Shown: one piece after another, positions 41,563 to 50,365 of the stretch
How the letters are laid out: every line of letters begins with the position of its first letter
Position numbering within the stretch: position 1 is the stretch's first letter
Assembly (NCBI GenBank): GCA_028872915.1
Contig: JAGWNY010000018.1
Span: forward strand, 1-60,223
Reading direction: 5' to 3'
Origin: Verrucomicrobiota bacterium
GTDB taxonomy: Bacteria > Verrucomicrobiota > Verrucomicrobiia > Limisphaerales > UBA11358
Length of the DNA stretch: 60,223 nt
Made by a program: the position numbers and the translations under genes
Notes under the pieces: model-generated
The model's database searches: none
What the model saw: the letters and a program-made list of their open reading frames with translations, nothing else
What the model was told of the DNA's origin: nothing

Positions 41563-42300
41563 ATGTTTGAAAACATCGGTGAAATTGTATTGCTGTTCTG
41601 GCGGGCGGTGATGGCGCTGCCGCTGGCGTGGCGGCAGCGGCGCAAAATTTTCGATCAATTTTTTGAAATTGGGAACGCGAGCCTGCTGATGGTTTGCATT
41701 CTATCGTTTTTCATCGGAGCAGTGATTGCGCTGCAGACGGGGCCGGTGCTGGTGGAGCGGGGCCTTTCGAGCGCGGTGGGTGGAATCGTGGGCATTGCGA
41801 TGGCCAAGGAATTGTCGCCGGTGATGATGGCGATTTTGATTGCAGGGCGGATTGGGTCGGCGATGGCGGCGGAGATCGGTTCGATGCGGGTTTACCAGGA
41901 GATTGACGCGTTGCGGACGATGAACATCAATCCGATTCATTATCTGGTATTGCCGCGATTGATCGCGATTGCGGTTGCGTTGCCGATGCTGGTGGTATTT
42001 TCGATATTGGTGGGTTGGTTTGGAGGGGCGGTGGTGGCGCAATTCAACAATCACATAGGGGTGCCGTTCGTGGCTTTTTTCCATGATTTGCGGAGCATTG
42101 TGGAAAACCGGGACGTGGTGAATGGGGTATTCAAGAGTTTTTGTTTTGCGATCATCATCGGCGTTGTGTCATGCCATCAGGGACTGATCACCATCGGCGG
42201 GCCGCGGGGCATAGGGCGGTCGGTCACCAAGGCGGTGGTCAATTCGATTGTTTCGATCGTGGTTTTTGACTACATACTGACGCGGATTCTACTGAAATGA
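41563..42300 (+). CDS. mlaE: ABC transporter permease MlaE (lipid transport, MCE system)
   Basis: 245 aa. The ATG at 41563 has a good Shine-Dalgarno (GGAGGGG ~6 bp before); the upstream in-frame extension is Lys/Arg-rich and rejected. The MlaE/YrbE permease pattern is clear: IGNASLLMVCILSFFIGAVIALQTG, ELSPVMMAILIAGRIGSAMAAEIGSM, EIDALRTM and the late CHQGLITIGGPRGIGRSVTKAVV. It moves phospholipid between the inner membrane and the MlaD ring. It overlaps mlaF by 4 bp. Confidence 0.94.
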   Translation: MFENIGEIVLLFWRAVMALPLAWRQRRKIFDQFFEIGNASLLMVCILSFFIGAVIALQTGPVLVERGLSSAVGGIVGIAMAKELSPVMMAILIAGRIGSAMAAEIGSMRVYQEIDALRTMNINPIHYLVLPRLIAIAVALPMLVVFSILVGWFGGAVVAQFNNHIGVPFVAFFHDLRSIVENRDVVNGVFKSFCFAIIIGVVSCHQGLITIGGPRGIGRSVTKAVVNSIVSIVVFDYILTRILLK

Positions 42301-43058
42301 ACGGCCTGGCTGACAAAGTGCAACGCGGGGTGCGATTGGAGGTGCGGGGACTGCGAAAAAGTTTCGACGAACATGAAGTGTTGAAAGGCATTGATTTCGC
42401 GGTCGGGCCGGGGGAGATTTTCGTGATCATGGGTCCCAGCGGGAGCGGCAAGAGCGTATTGCTGAAGCATTTGATCGGGCTGGAGGCGCCGGACGGCGGC
42501 CAGATTCTGATCAACGGGGAAGCGATGCAACCGGGGGACATGGCGTCGAAATACCGGATGGCGATGGTGTTCCAATCGGGGGCGCTGCTGAACTCGCTAA
42601 CGGTCGGGGAAAACGTGGGGTTGTATTTGAGCGAACACCGGCTGAAATCGGCGGATGAAATTGCGCGGATCGTGGCGGGGAAGCTGGCGGACGTGGGGTT
42701 GAAGGACGTGGGCGACAAGTCGCCGAGCGATTTATCGGGGGGCATGAAGAAAAGGGTGGCGATAGCGCGCGCGCTGGTGGTTGAGCCGCAATTGATTCTC
42801 TACGACGAGCCGACCAGCGAACTGGACCCATTGTCGGCAGTGGTGGTGGGAGAGCAAATCGTGCAATTGAAGGAGCGCACCCACGTGACGTCGCTGGTGG
42901 TTTCACACGATCGGGACCTGGCGTTTGGGATTGCCGACCGGATGGCCGTGATTCATGAGGGCAACATTGTGGCGGCAGGCGCGCCCGACGAGATAAAAAA
43001 GTCCGCCGATCCGCTCATTCAAAAATTTTTGCAGGCGGATTTCAAACGCGCCGAATGA
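42297..43058 (+). CDS. mlaF: ABC transporter ATP-binding protein MlaF
   Basis: 253 aa ATPase of the Mla lipid transporter. Walker A is GPSGSGKS at 46-53, the Q-loop VFQSGALLNSLTVGENV, the signature LSGGMKKRVAIARAL at 146-160 and Walker B LILYDEPTSELDP. The SGALFDS/SGALLNSLTV Q-loop is characteristic of MlaF. It starts inside the mlaE stop (ATGA) and is followed 3 bp later by mlaD, a tightly coupled unit. Confidence 0.95.
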   Translation: MNGLADKVQRGVRLEVRGLRKSFDEHEVLKGIDFAVGPGEIFVIMGPSGSGKSVLLKHLIGLEAPDGGQILINGEAMQPGDMASKYRMAMVFQSGALLNSLTVGENVGLYLSEHRLKSADEIARIVAGKLADVGLKDVGDKSPSDLSGGMKKRVAIARALVVEPQLILYDEPTSELDPLSAVVVGEQIVQLKERTHVTSLVVSHDRDLAFGIADRMAVIHEGNIVAAGAPDEIKKSADPLIQKFLQADFKRAE

Positions 43059-43061
43059 TTT

Positions 43062-44012
43062 ATGAAAAACTCACTTGAGACCAAACTGGGCTTTTTTGTG
43101 GCGTTGACGATGTTGGCGGCGGTGCTGATTGTCGAGACGCTGGGGAACTTCAACTGGTTCCGCGGCGGCTATCACGTCGTGGGAATGTTCAACACCGTTC
43201 AAGACCTGAAGGAAGGCAACGAAGTGAAGATGGCGGGTGTGGAGATTGGGAAAGTGGTCTCCATCCAACTCACCGGCCAAAAGGCGAGGGTGGTGATGAA
43301 AATCAACAATGGCGAGGTGGTGAAGACGGACAGCACGGCGACGATCAAGTTCATGGGATTGATGGGCCAGAATTATGTTTCCATCAGCTTTGGCAGCGCG
43401 CAGGCGCCGCAAGCGTCCGATGGAACGGTGTTGGAATCGGTGGAACAACCGGACTTGAACGCGATCATGGCGAAGTTGAACAACGCGGCGACGGGGATTG
43501 AGAATTTCGGAAGGAGTTTCAGCGGCGAAAAGCTGAACAACCTGCTGGGGCCGTTGATTGATTTCGTCAAGCAAAACGGCGGCCACCTGGGAGGGTCCAT
43601 TTCTAATATCGAAAACATCACGGCACAGATTGCGAGCGGGAAGGGGACGGTGGGCAAGTTGATTTACGACCAGTCCCTTTACAATTCGGCGATGGGCACG
43701 GTATCCAATCTTCAGGCGACCATCGCTTCGGCGCGGCAGGTGGTGACGGGCGTTCGCAACGGGAAGGGGACGCTGGGCCGGCTGGCGACGGATCCGGGAC
43801 TTTACATCCAGGCGGCGTCGGCGATGACAAACCTCAACCAGATATTGATCAAGATCAACCAGGGGCAGGGAACGGTGGGCAAGCTGGTGAACGACCAGGA
43901 ATTTTACAAGAACGCGCAATTGTCGTTGCAGAAACTGGACAAGGCGGCGGACGGCCTGGAAGACCAGGGGCCATTGAGCGTGCTGGGCATCGTCGTGGGG
44001 AATTTGTTTTAG
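43062..44012 (+). CDS. mlaD: MCE/MlaD-family lipid-binding protein
   Basis: 316 aa. One N-terminal signal-anchor helix (~8-26) precedes a single MCE domain (~36-115, GNEVKMAGVEIGKVVSIQL, MGQNYVSISFG). A long helical C-terminus carries three copies of a G(K/Q)GT(V/L)G(K/R)L motif at ~190, ~225 and ~268. These repeats recur in many MCE proteins and probably form a helical needle. It is anchored in the inner membrane and shuttles lipids across the periplasm with MlaEF. No MlaB/MlaC gene is visible nearby. Confidence 0.92.
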   Translation: MKNSLETKLGFFVALTMLAAVLIVETLGNFNWFRGGYHVVGMFNTVQDLKEGNEVKMAGVEIGKVVSIQLTGQKARVVMKINNGEVVKTDSTATIKFMGLMGQNYVSISFGSAQAPQASDGTVLESVEQPDLNAIMAKLNNAATGIENFGRSFSGEKLNNLLGPLIDFVKQNGGHLGGSISNIENITAQIASGKGTVGKLIYDQSLYNSAMGTVSNLQATIASARQVVTGVRNGKGTLGRLATDPGLYIQAASAMTNLNQILIKINQGQGTVGKLVNDQEFYKNAQLSLQKLDKAADGLEDQGPLSVLGIVVGNLF

Positions 44013-44032
44013 TTGAGGGGCGGCGGTGCGGT

Positions 44033-44920
44033 TCAGGCGAGTCGCAGATTTTTCAGAACCTGCAGCGTGGAGCGAGCCTTGTTGAGCGTGTAAAAATGCA
44101 GGCCGGGCACCCCCTGGCGCAGAAGGTCCTGGCACTGGCGGGTGGCGTATTCGATGCCAAATTCGGCGGCGGCTTCGTCGTCATCGCCCAGGGCGTCGAG
44201 GCGTGCGCGCAACGGGGGCGGAATTTTGGCGCCGCAAAGCTGTGTGAATTTTGTGATTTGGCTGGTGCTCAAAATGGGGACGATACCCGGGACAAGCGGT
44301 TTTTGGACGCCCAATTTGCCGGCAACAAAATCGCGAAATTCAAAAAAGTCGGCGTTGTCAAAGAAGAGCTGGGTGAGGACGAAATCGGCGCCGGCATCCA
44401 GTTTTTCCTTCAAATGGCGCCAGTCATCGTGCCTGCCGATTTTGTTGGCGACGTGGCCTTCGGGAAAGCCGGCCACGCCCACACAAAATCCGTTTTGCCG
44501 ATGGATGAAGGCGACGAGTTGCGCGGCAAATTCAAATCCGCCGTGGGTGGGCTGAAAAGGGCCGCCTCCGGGCGGGTCGCCGCGGAGGGCGAGGATGTTT
44601 CCGCAACCCAGGGCGCGGATTTTATCGAGGACGGCGGCGACTTCGGCGCTGTCATGGTTGACGCAGGTGAGGTGGGCGAGGGCGGTCAAGCCGCGGCGCT
44701 GGATGGCGTCAACGATTTTCAGGGTTTTGTCGCGCGTGCCGCCGCCGGCGCCGTAGGTGACGGAGCAAAAGTCGGGGGTGGCCCGGGCGAGGGCGGGGAG
44801 ATGGCGCTCCAAGAGGGCGCTTTCGCCTTCCGGGGTTTTAGGGGGAAAAAATTCAAACGAGACGACGGGCCTTTTTTTGGCCGAAGCGGCGGCGTAGATG
44901 TCGCGGATGAGAGGCTGCAC
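44033..44920 (-). CDS. metF: Methylenetetrahydrofolate reductase
   Basis: 295 aa TIM-barrel flavoprotein that makes 5-methyl-THF for methionine synthesis. VVSFEFFPPKTPEGE (catalytic Glu), VTYGAGGGTRDKTL, ALAHLTCVNHD, LALRGDPP and LTQLFFDN are the standard MetF motifs in order. The start is GTG at 44920; no in-frame ATG gives a better N-terminus. It lies 46 bp downstream of the XylR-type regulator on the same strand. No SAM riboswitch fits in that gap. Confidence 0.95.
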   Translation of the reverse strand: MQPLIRDIYAAASAKKRPVVSFEFFPPKTPEGESALLERHLPALARATPDFCSVTYGAGGGTRDKTLKIVDAIQRRGLTALAHLTCVNHDSAEVAAVLDKIRALGCGNILALRGDPPGGGPFQPTHGGFEFAAQLVAFIHRQNGFCVGVAGFPEGHVANKIGRHDDWRHLKEKLDAGADFVLTQLFFDNADFFEFRDFVAGKLGVQKPLVPGIVPILSTSQITKFTQLCGAKIPPPLRARLDALGDDDEAAAEFGIEYATRQCQDLLRQGVPGLHFYTLNKARSTLQVLKNLRLA

Positions 44921-44966
44921 TGTGGCATTATGGCGGAAGCTGGAATGAATCCAAGCCTGCGATTCT

Positions 44967-46190
44967 TCAAAATTCGTGGCTGGCGAGTTTGTCGGCGGCG
45001 GCGGCGTTTTGGGAGCGGGTGCGAAAACGACCGGGTGTGACGCCGACCTTTTTTTTGAAGATGCGGCTGATGTATTCGGTGTATTCGAACCCGGTTTTTT
45101 CAGCGATCATATTGAGTGAAAAATCAGTTTCGGCGAGCAGTTGCTTGGCCTTGTTGATGCGGACGCGGAGGATTTCCTCCCCAGGCGAACGGCCCATGAT
45201 GGTGGCGAAGCGGCGCTCGAGGGTGCGCTCGGACATGGCGGCGGCGCGGGCGACATCGCGGACGGCAATGCCGGAGCAAGCCCGTTCATGGATGAACCGG
45301 ACAGCAGTAGCGACTTGGCGGTCTTCAACGGCGAGAGTTTCGGTGGAACGCCTGGCGACAATGCCGGCCGGTTCGACGAAAACGTGACGTGAGGGCAGGC
45401 GTTCGCCGGCGATGACACGCGCGAGCACGACAGCGGCCTGATGGCCGGCGCGGCGGGCATTGGAAGCGACGCTGGAAAGGGCGGGGGTGGAGAGTTCGCA
45501 CAAGACATCGTCATTGTGGACGCCGATAATCGCAATTTCATCGGGAACGGCCACACCGGCGGAGTGGCACACCCAGGTTAATTGCTGGCCGCGAATGTCG
45601 TTGCAAGCCATGAGGCCGATGGGTTTGGGAAGTTTTGTGAGCCATTGTACCACAAGCTCACGATCGTCGGCAGTCAAATAGCCCAAAAGGGCGGCTTCCG
45701 CTTCCGACGTCGTGGGCGCGGCCGCCGCGCGGGTTTCACCCGGAAAAACGTGGCAATGGAACCCGCTTTTGTTCACCAGCCGCGTAAAAGCGTCACGACG
45801 ATCGTCCCGGCCCTTGGCGCCGTGGAAGCCGCAGAACGCGAAATGGCGGAAGCCGCGTTCGCGGAAATGTTCAAACACCAGACCGGCGATGCTTCCATTA
45901 TTGGCACTGACGGAAGGCAAATCAGGAAAGGGCGGCGTGTCGTGGATCTGAACGACTGGAACCTTGAGGTTCCTGATCCAATCCAGGGCTTCGGGATTTT
46001 CCATGCGGGTCAGGACGCCGTCGCCGCGCCAGGCGCGGAGCCAGTCGGGCACACGGTCCATCAAGCTTTGTTCCTGGCGATGGATGATCCACTGGCCGTT
46101 GCCGCGCATGTAGTCGGCCAGGCCCAACAGCATCCCCCGCCCGCAGGCGCCGGAGGTTTCAATAAGGACGGCGACGTTGAGGGGCTTCAT
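44967..46190 (-). CDS. XylR-type transcriptional regulator (periplasmic-binding-like domain plus AraC HTH)
   Basis: 407 aa from the ATG at 46190, which gives the typical XylR-family N-terminus KPLNVAVLIETSGACGRGML. Residues ~1-285 form a LacI/ribose-binding-like sensor (VVQIHDTP, AGLVFEHFRERGFRHFAFCG, GLMACNDIRGQQL, AIIGVHNDDVLCELSTPALSSV). Residues ~300-395 carry two AraC HTH motifs (GIAVRDVARAAAMSERTLERRF; NMIAEKTGFEYTEYISRIFKK). It senses a sugar or sugar derivative and activates or represses catabolic genes, but no sugar genes are adjacent. Such orphan regulators are abundant in Verrucomicrobia. Confidence 0.92.
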   Translation of the reverse strand: MKPLNVAVLIETSGACGRGMLLGLADYMRGNGQWIIHRQEQSLMDRVPDWLRAWRGDGVLTRMENPEALDWIRNLKVPVVQIHDTPPFPDLPSVSANNGSIAGLVFEHFRERGFRHFAFCGFHGAKGRDDRRDAFTRLVNKSGFHCHVFPGETRAAAAPTTSEAEAALLGYLTADDRELVVQWLTKLPKPIGLMACNDIRGQQLTWVCHSAGVAVPDEIAIIGVHNDDVLCELSTPALSSVASNARRAGHQAAVVLARVIAGERLPSRHVFVEPAGIVARRSTETLAVEDRQVATAVRFIHERACSGIAVRDVARAAAMSERTLERRFATIMGRSPGEEILRVRINKAKQLLAETDFSLNMIAEKTGFEYTEYISRIFKKKVGVTPGRFRTRSQNAAAADKLASHEF

Positions 46191-46233
46191 TCGAACGTCC
46201 GCGGCGACTGAAGGGGAAGAGGATGTGTGGCGA

Positions 46234-47760
46234 TCACGTCCATAGTTGGCGGTCCAGGGAACGGTATTGAACGGCTTCGGACACATGCGAGGCGAGAATG
46301 GCGTGAGAATCGGCGAGGTCGGCAATGGTCCGGGCCACCTTCAAAATGCGGTCGTAGGCGCGGGCGCTGAAATTGAGTTCGGTCATGGCGTTGTGAAGGA
46401 GGTCGGCAGTTTGCTGGTCCAGCGCGCAAAACTCCTTGAGTTCGCGGGCGCCCATTCTGGCGTTGCAGGAGATTTTGGGCTTGCTGGCGAAGCGTTGATG
46501 CTGATGCCGGCGGGCGGAGACGACACGATGGCGGATGCGGGCGGAGGGTTCGCCGTTGCGGGCGTCGGCCATCTGGCGATAGCGCACGGGAGGCACTTCC
46601 ACGTGGAGGTCTATGCGATCAAGCAGGGGGCCGGAAATACGGCCAAGATAATTTTGAATTTCGCGCGGGGAACTTCTGCTTTCGTGGGGCATTTTGCCGT
46701 CGGGCGAGGGATTCATCGCGGCGACAAGCATGAATTGGGAGGGAAACGTCATGGTGCCGGCGGCGCGCGAAATGGTGACGCGGCCGTCCTCAAGCGGTTG
46801 GCGCATGGTTTCGAGGACGCTGCGTTTGAATTCCGGCAGTTCATCGAGGAACAAGACGCCGTGATGAGCCAGGGAAATTTCGCCGGGGGTTGGGTTGACG
46901 TTGCCGCCGAGCAGGCCGGCGTCGCTGGCGGTGTGGTGCGGCGAGCGAAAGGGCCGTTGGGTAACGAGGGCCTGGCCGGGCTTAATCAGGCCGACGATAC
47001 TATGGATTTTTGTCGTTTCGAGGGCTTCGTCGAGGGTCAGGGGCGGCAGGATGGTTGGGAGGCGGCGGGCGAGCATGGATTTTCCCGCGCCGGGCGGGCC
47101 GATGAGCAGGATGTTGTGACCGCCGGCGGCGGCGATTTCAAGGGCGCGCTTGACGTTTTCCTGGCCCTTGACCTCGGAAAAATCCACGTCATCGTCATGG
47201 TTCTGTTCGAAGATTCCAGCGACGTCCACTTTGACCGGCGCAATTTTGATTTCACCTTCCAAAAACTGCGCCGCTTCGCGAAGGTTTTGAATGGGAATGA
47301 CGCGCAAGCCGGAGACGACGGCCGCCTCGGCGGCATTTTCGACGGGAACGAGGACGCCGGTTTTCCCTTCGGCCCTGGCGCGGACGGCAATGGGTAATAC
47401 GCCCTTGCAGGGCCGCACGGCGCCGGTCAACGCCAGTTCGCCGATGGCGATGAAATGATCGAGTTGATCGGTTTGCATCTGTTCGCTGGCGGCGAGCATT
47501 CCCAGGGCGATGGGCAGGTCGAAGCTGGGGCCTTCCTTTTTGACATCGGCCGGCGCGAGGTTGATGGTGGTGCGGCCCATGGGAAACCGGTAGCCGGAAT
47601 TGGAGAGGGCGGTGGTCACGCGGTCACGGGATTCCTTGACGGCGGCATCGGGCAGGCCGACGATGACGATGAGTGTGTCGCCCCAGCCGGCATTGACTTC
47701 GACGTCAACGGGATAGGCTTCGATGCCGTTGACGGCGGCTGAACAAACTTTAGCGAGCAT
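46234..47760 (-). CDS. comM: YifB/ComM-family Mg-chelatase-like AAA+ ATPase
   Basis: 508 aa from the ATG at 47760 (MLAKVCSAAVNGIEAYPV, the standard family start); the 120 bp upstream extension is rejected. The N-terminal ChlI-related domain (~18-140) has VGLPDAAVKESRDRV. The AAA+ core has GPPGAGKS at 221-228, RPFRSPHHTASDAGLLGG, HHGVLFLDELPEFKR (Walker B) and VAAMNPSPDGK. The C-terminal SARAYDRILKVARTIADL is diagnostic. ComM is a hexameric branch-migration helicase for integrating DNA during natural transformation. The YifB cysteine motif CPCG is replaced here by NPSPDGK without cysteines. Confidence 0.93.
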   Translation of the reverse strand: MLAKVCSAAVNGIEAYPVDVEVNAGWGDTLIVIVGLPDAAVKESRDRVTTALSNSGYRFPMGRTTINLAPADVKKEGPSFDLPIALGMLAASEQMQTDQLDHFIAIGELALTGAVRPCKGVLPIAVRARAEGKTGVLVPVENAAEAAVVSGLRVIPIQNLREAAQFLEGEIKIAPVKVDVAGIFEQNHDDDVDFSEVKGQENVKRALEIAAAGGHNILLIGPPGAGKSMLARRLPTILPPLTLDEALETTKIHSIVGLIKPGQALVTQRPFRSPHHTASDAGLLGGNVNPTPGEISLAHHGVLFLDELPEFKRSVLETMRQPLEDGRVTISRAAGTMTFPSQFMLVAAMNPSPDGKMPHESRSSPREIQNYLGRISGPLLDRIDLHVEVPPVRYRQMADARNGEPSARIRHRVVSARRHQHQRFASKPKISCNARMGARELKEFCALDQQTADLLHNAMTELNFSARAYDRILKVARTIADLADSHAILASHVSEAVQYRSLDRQLWT

Positions 47761-47891
47761 TGGAAATTTTATGGCCGAGATTGGGCGCAGCAGCAATGCT
47801 TTTCTTTCCGATGCGTCCGCCGGCGAAAGGCCGGCTGCGAAATGTTGCGGATGATTCAACATTCTTTTATCGTTGTTCAAAGGTCGTGTTT

Positions 47892-50294
47892 ATGAACTAC
47901 CGCGTGCGCCACCTGGGAGAAGACTTGGGAATTTTTCCGCTTGAAGAATTGCGCCGCCGCCGTGAAGCGGGAGAATTGACGGGCGGCGAATATGTCCAGG
48001 GCGAAGGAATGGCCGACTGGCAGCCGCTGGATTTGGTTTTGCAACACGGCCGCCAGGTGACACCGCCGCCGTTGCCGCCATCCGTTTCAAAAGGCGCCCT
48101 AAGCCAGACTGTCGTGTGGGTGGCTGCGGCGGGCGGGCTGATTGTGTTCATTCTAATCGCCGGCGTGGTTGGCATTTTCGTGAACAGGGTCCAGCGGGGT
48201 TTTGTATCGGCGATGAATCAGCCACAGGCGGGTTTGAATCAGACCCATCCGAAAGCCGTTGCGGCGGCAAGCAAGCCGATCTTGTGGACAGCCCATACGC
48301 TCACGGCGGCGGACGCACAAAAGCGGGACAGGGAATTTCGCATCCGCCAGTGGCTGGAGAGTTACAAACAATACGGCCAGCGCAATCCAGAATGCGATGC
48401 CGAAGCCGTCCGGTTCATTCGAGCCTACATTGCGGTGAATTATGGCGGACCGGGCGCCACCAATAAGTCGGCGCTCGAAGCGGAAAGCGGCGAGTTGGTC
48501 GGCGATTCCAACTGCACGGATCCGGCGGTGCTGACAGTGGCGGCGGACGAGAGTTTGAATGTATTTGACGCCATGCACTGTCTTGAGCGCGCGCGGGCGG
48601 AATATCCCATTTCCCTTTACAAGGCTTATCCCAGGTTTTATGCGAACGTCCGGCTCGAGGGCCTGCTGGGCGTAAATTCCGACCGCATCGGCGCGTTGGA
48701 GACTTCGGCGCTGGAACTCTTGTCGAAATGTTTTGACGATGGCAGTATTACACCCGCCGATCAGCAGGAAATCGCGGATATTTTTGTGAACGGTTGGGGA
48801 TACAATTTCTTCCAGCGGAACGCGGCGTCCATTTGCGCCATTGTCCACAAGGCCGGCCTCGATTACAACTGGCTCGCGCTAACGCTGGATGGCGAGCGCG
48901 AAATAGAGGAGGCGTGGGCGGCGCGCGGTGGCGGCTATTCCGATACCGTGACGGACGCCGGCTGGCGGAGCTTCAAAAATCATCTGGCTTTGGCACGAAA
49001 AGATTTAACTCAAGCATGGCGGCTGCAACCCGGCTGGCCGGTTGCGCCTGAACGGATGATTTACGTATCGCTCGGTGATTCAGGCATCCAGGAGATGCGC
49101 CGATGGTTTGACCGGACGACAGCGGCGCAGATTGACTATCCGAGGGCGTGGAGTGATTTCCGATGGGGTCTTCGCCCGCGCTGGTACGGCAATGAAAAAG
49201 CCATGCTCGCCCTGGGAGAGGCCGCCATCAATACCGGGCGTTTCGATACCGATGTGCCGCGCAAATACATGGACTGCATCGCCGACGTGGAATCGGAAAT
49301 GGGGTTGCCGGTCGGCCAACACATTTATGGGCGCGCTGACATCTGGCCGAACTTGAAGCGGATATATGACGGCTATGTCGGCGCGCCCGTGCAGGCGAAA
49401 TACCGGGACGGCTGGCGAACGTCTTATGCCGTTGTCGCCTATTTCGCCGGCAAATACGATATCGCCCGCAGGCAACTGAAAGCTTTGAATTGGAAACCCA
49501 TGCCAGAGGGCTTGCGCGATTGGGGTGTTGACCTTTCATTGATGCCGCTCGAAGTTGCGGCCCGCACCGGCCCGCTCGGCAGGGAAATCTCCGGCGCCGA
49601 ATCGGCGCGCAAAGCGGGCAATATCGCCGGCGCCATGGAAACATATTCGAAGTTGAATGACGCGCCGGCCGGCGACGCGCGAACCAGGAAATTCATCCAA
49701 TACCGGTTGGCCGAACTTTCGGCCGGGCGGCGTTTGCAAAAGGGTGAGTGGATCGGTCTGCTACCGGCGAGTGATCATGATGCGAATTGGGTGTTCAGTT
49801 TCGGCAAAACCAAAGTTTTGCCGGACGGCAGTTTGGAAGTTGAATATGGTCGCGGAGGGGACATGCTGGACCGCCGCCTGCGCGTGGGCGCGAATTTCGA
49901 AGTGCGCGGCGAATTTGAAGTCGTGCGTTCCTCGAACAAGAATTTCCAGGCCGGGATTGTTATGGGCCTGCCGGATTTCAACACTTATAATTGGTACGGC
50001 TTCCGAATCAAGCGGCACGACGTGGAAGGGGACGTGGTGTGTCTGGGCGTTGGCTGGTCAACGGAACAGATTGTGCAGCACGTTGTCTTGAACGATGTCA
50101 CCAACTCGTTCGATTTCATCCTAAAAGACGGCAAGGTGACGGCAACCGTCAACGGCGTCGAAGTTTTCCATCAAGCGCAGCTTCCGGGTTATATTCGGGT
50201 GGCAAACAATGACTATCACGTGGGCCTGGGCGCGTTCAGCGACAGCGCTGACGCCGTAATCTGTTACCGCGATGTGCGGTTGCGAAAACTCTGA
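47892..50294 (+). CDS. GYF_2-domain protein with TPR/DUF4034-like region and C-terminal LamG-like beta-sandwich
   Basis: 800 aa. The start at 47892 gives the GYF_2 beginning MNYRVRHLGEDLGIFPLEEL (residues 1-~55, with the MADWQPL end). A single transmembrane helix (~77-100, WVAAAGGLIVFILIAGVVGIF) follows. The large middle part (~130-610) is all-helical. Its segment EEAWAARGGGYSDTVTDAGW resembles DUF4034 proteins, which carry TPR-like repeats. The C-terminus (~625-800) is beta-rich (FRIKRHDVEGDVVCLGV, FILKDGKVTATVNG), like 3-keto-disaccharide hydrolase/LamG folds. GYF_2 should be cytoplasmic with the rest periplasmic. Function is unknown. Divergent from comM; the ATG has a weak SD. Confidence 0.85.
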   Translation: MNYRVRHLGEDLGIFPLEELRRRREAGELTGGEYVQGEGMADWQPLDLVLQHGRQVTPPPLPPSVSKGALSQTVVWVAAAGGLIVFILIAGVVGIFVNRVQRGFVSAMNQPQAGLNQTHPKAVAAASKPILWTAHTLTAADAQKRDREFRIRQWLESYKQYGQRNPECDAEAVRFIRAYIAVNYGGPGATNKSALEAESGELVGDSNCTDPAVLTVAADESLNVFDAMHCLERARAEYPISLYKAYPRFYANVRLEGLLGVNSDRIGALETSALELLSKCFDDGSITPADQQEIADIFVNGWGYNFFQRNAASICAIVHKAGLDYNWLALTLDGEREIEEAWAARGGGYSDTVTDAGWRSFKNHLALARKDLTQAWRLQPGWPVAPERMIYVSLGDSGIQEMRRWFDRTTAAQIDYPRAWSDFRWGLRPRWYGNEKAMLALGEAAINTGRFDTDVPRKYMDCIADVESEMGLPVGQHIYGRADIWPNLKRIYDGYVGAPVQAKYRDGWRTSYAVVAYFAGKYDIARRQLKALNWKPMPEGLRDWGVDLSLMPLEVAARTGPLGREISGAESARKAGNIAGAMETYSKLNDAPAGDARTRKFIQYRLAELSAGRRLQKGEWIGLLPASDHDANWVFSFGKTKVLPDGSLEVEYGRGGDMLDRRLRVGANFEVRGEFEVVRSSNKNFQAGIVMGLPDFNTYNWYGFRIKRHDVEGDVVCLGVGWSTEQIVQHVVLNDVTNSFDFILKDGKVTATVNGVEVFHQAQLPGYIRVANNDYHVGLGAFSDSADAVICYRDVRLRKL

Positions 50295-50300
50295 TGACCC

Positions 50301-50365
50301 CAGGTTAAAAGTTTCAAAGTTGAAGCGCCGCCGCAGGCGGCTCTGAATTTTGAACCTTGGGCCTG
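50301..50365. repeat. Dispersed hairpin repeat, copy A (overlaps 3' end of RDD gene)
   Basis: CAGG...CCTG outer ends bracket an imperfect palindrome with a strong centre GCCGCC-GCA-GGCGGC. The flanks are TTTCAAAGTTGAAG and CTGAATTTTGAACC. Related units occur at 52748-52823 and 57401-57474. The RDD stop codon (50314-50316) and its last ~15 codons lie within the repeat. It may double as a bidirectional terminator between the convergent GYF_2 and RDD genes. Confidence 0.7.

Noticed and set aside
43071..44135. 354-codon minus-strand frame opposite mlaD
   Set aside because: Arg/His-rich composition and antisense to an MCE protein; not coding.
44921..44966. Possible SAM riboswitch before metF
   Set aside because: Gap is 46 bp, too short, with no conserved stem motifs.
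46246..47397. 383-codon plus-strand frame opposite comM
   Set aside because: Gly/Ala-rich shadow of the AAA+ core.
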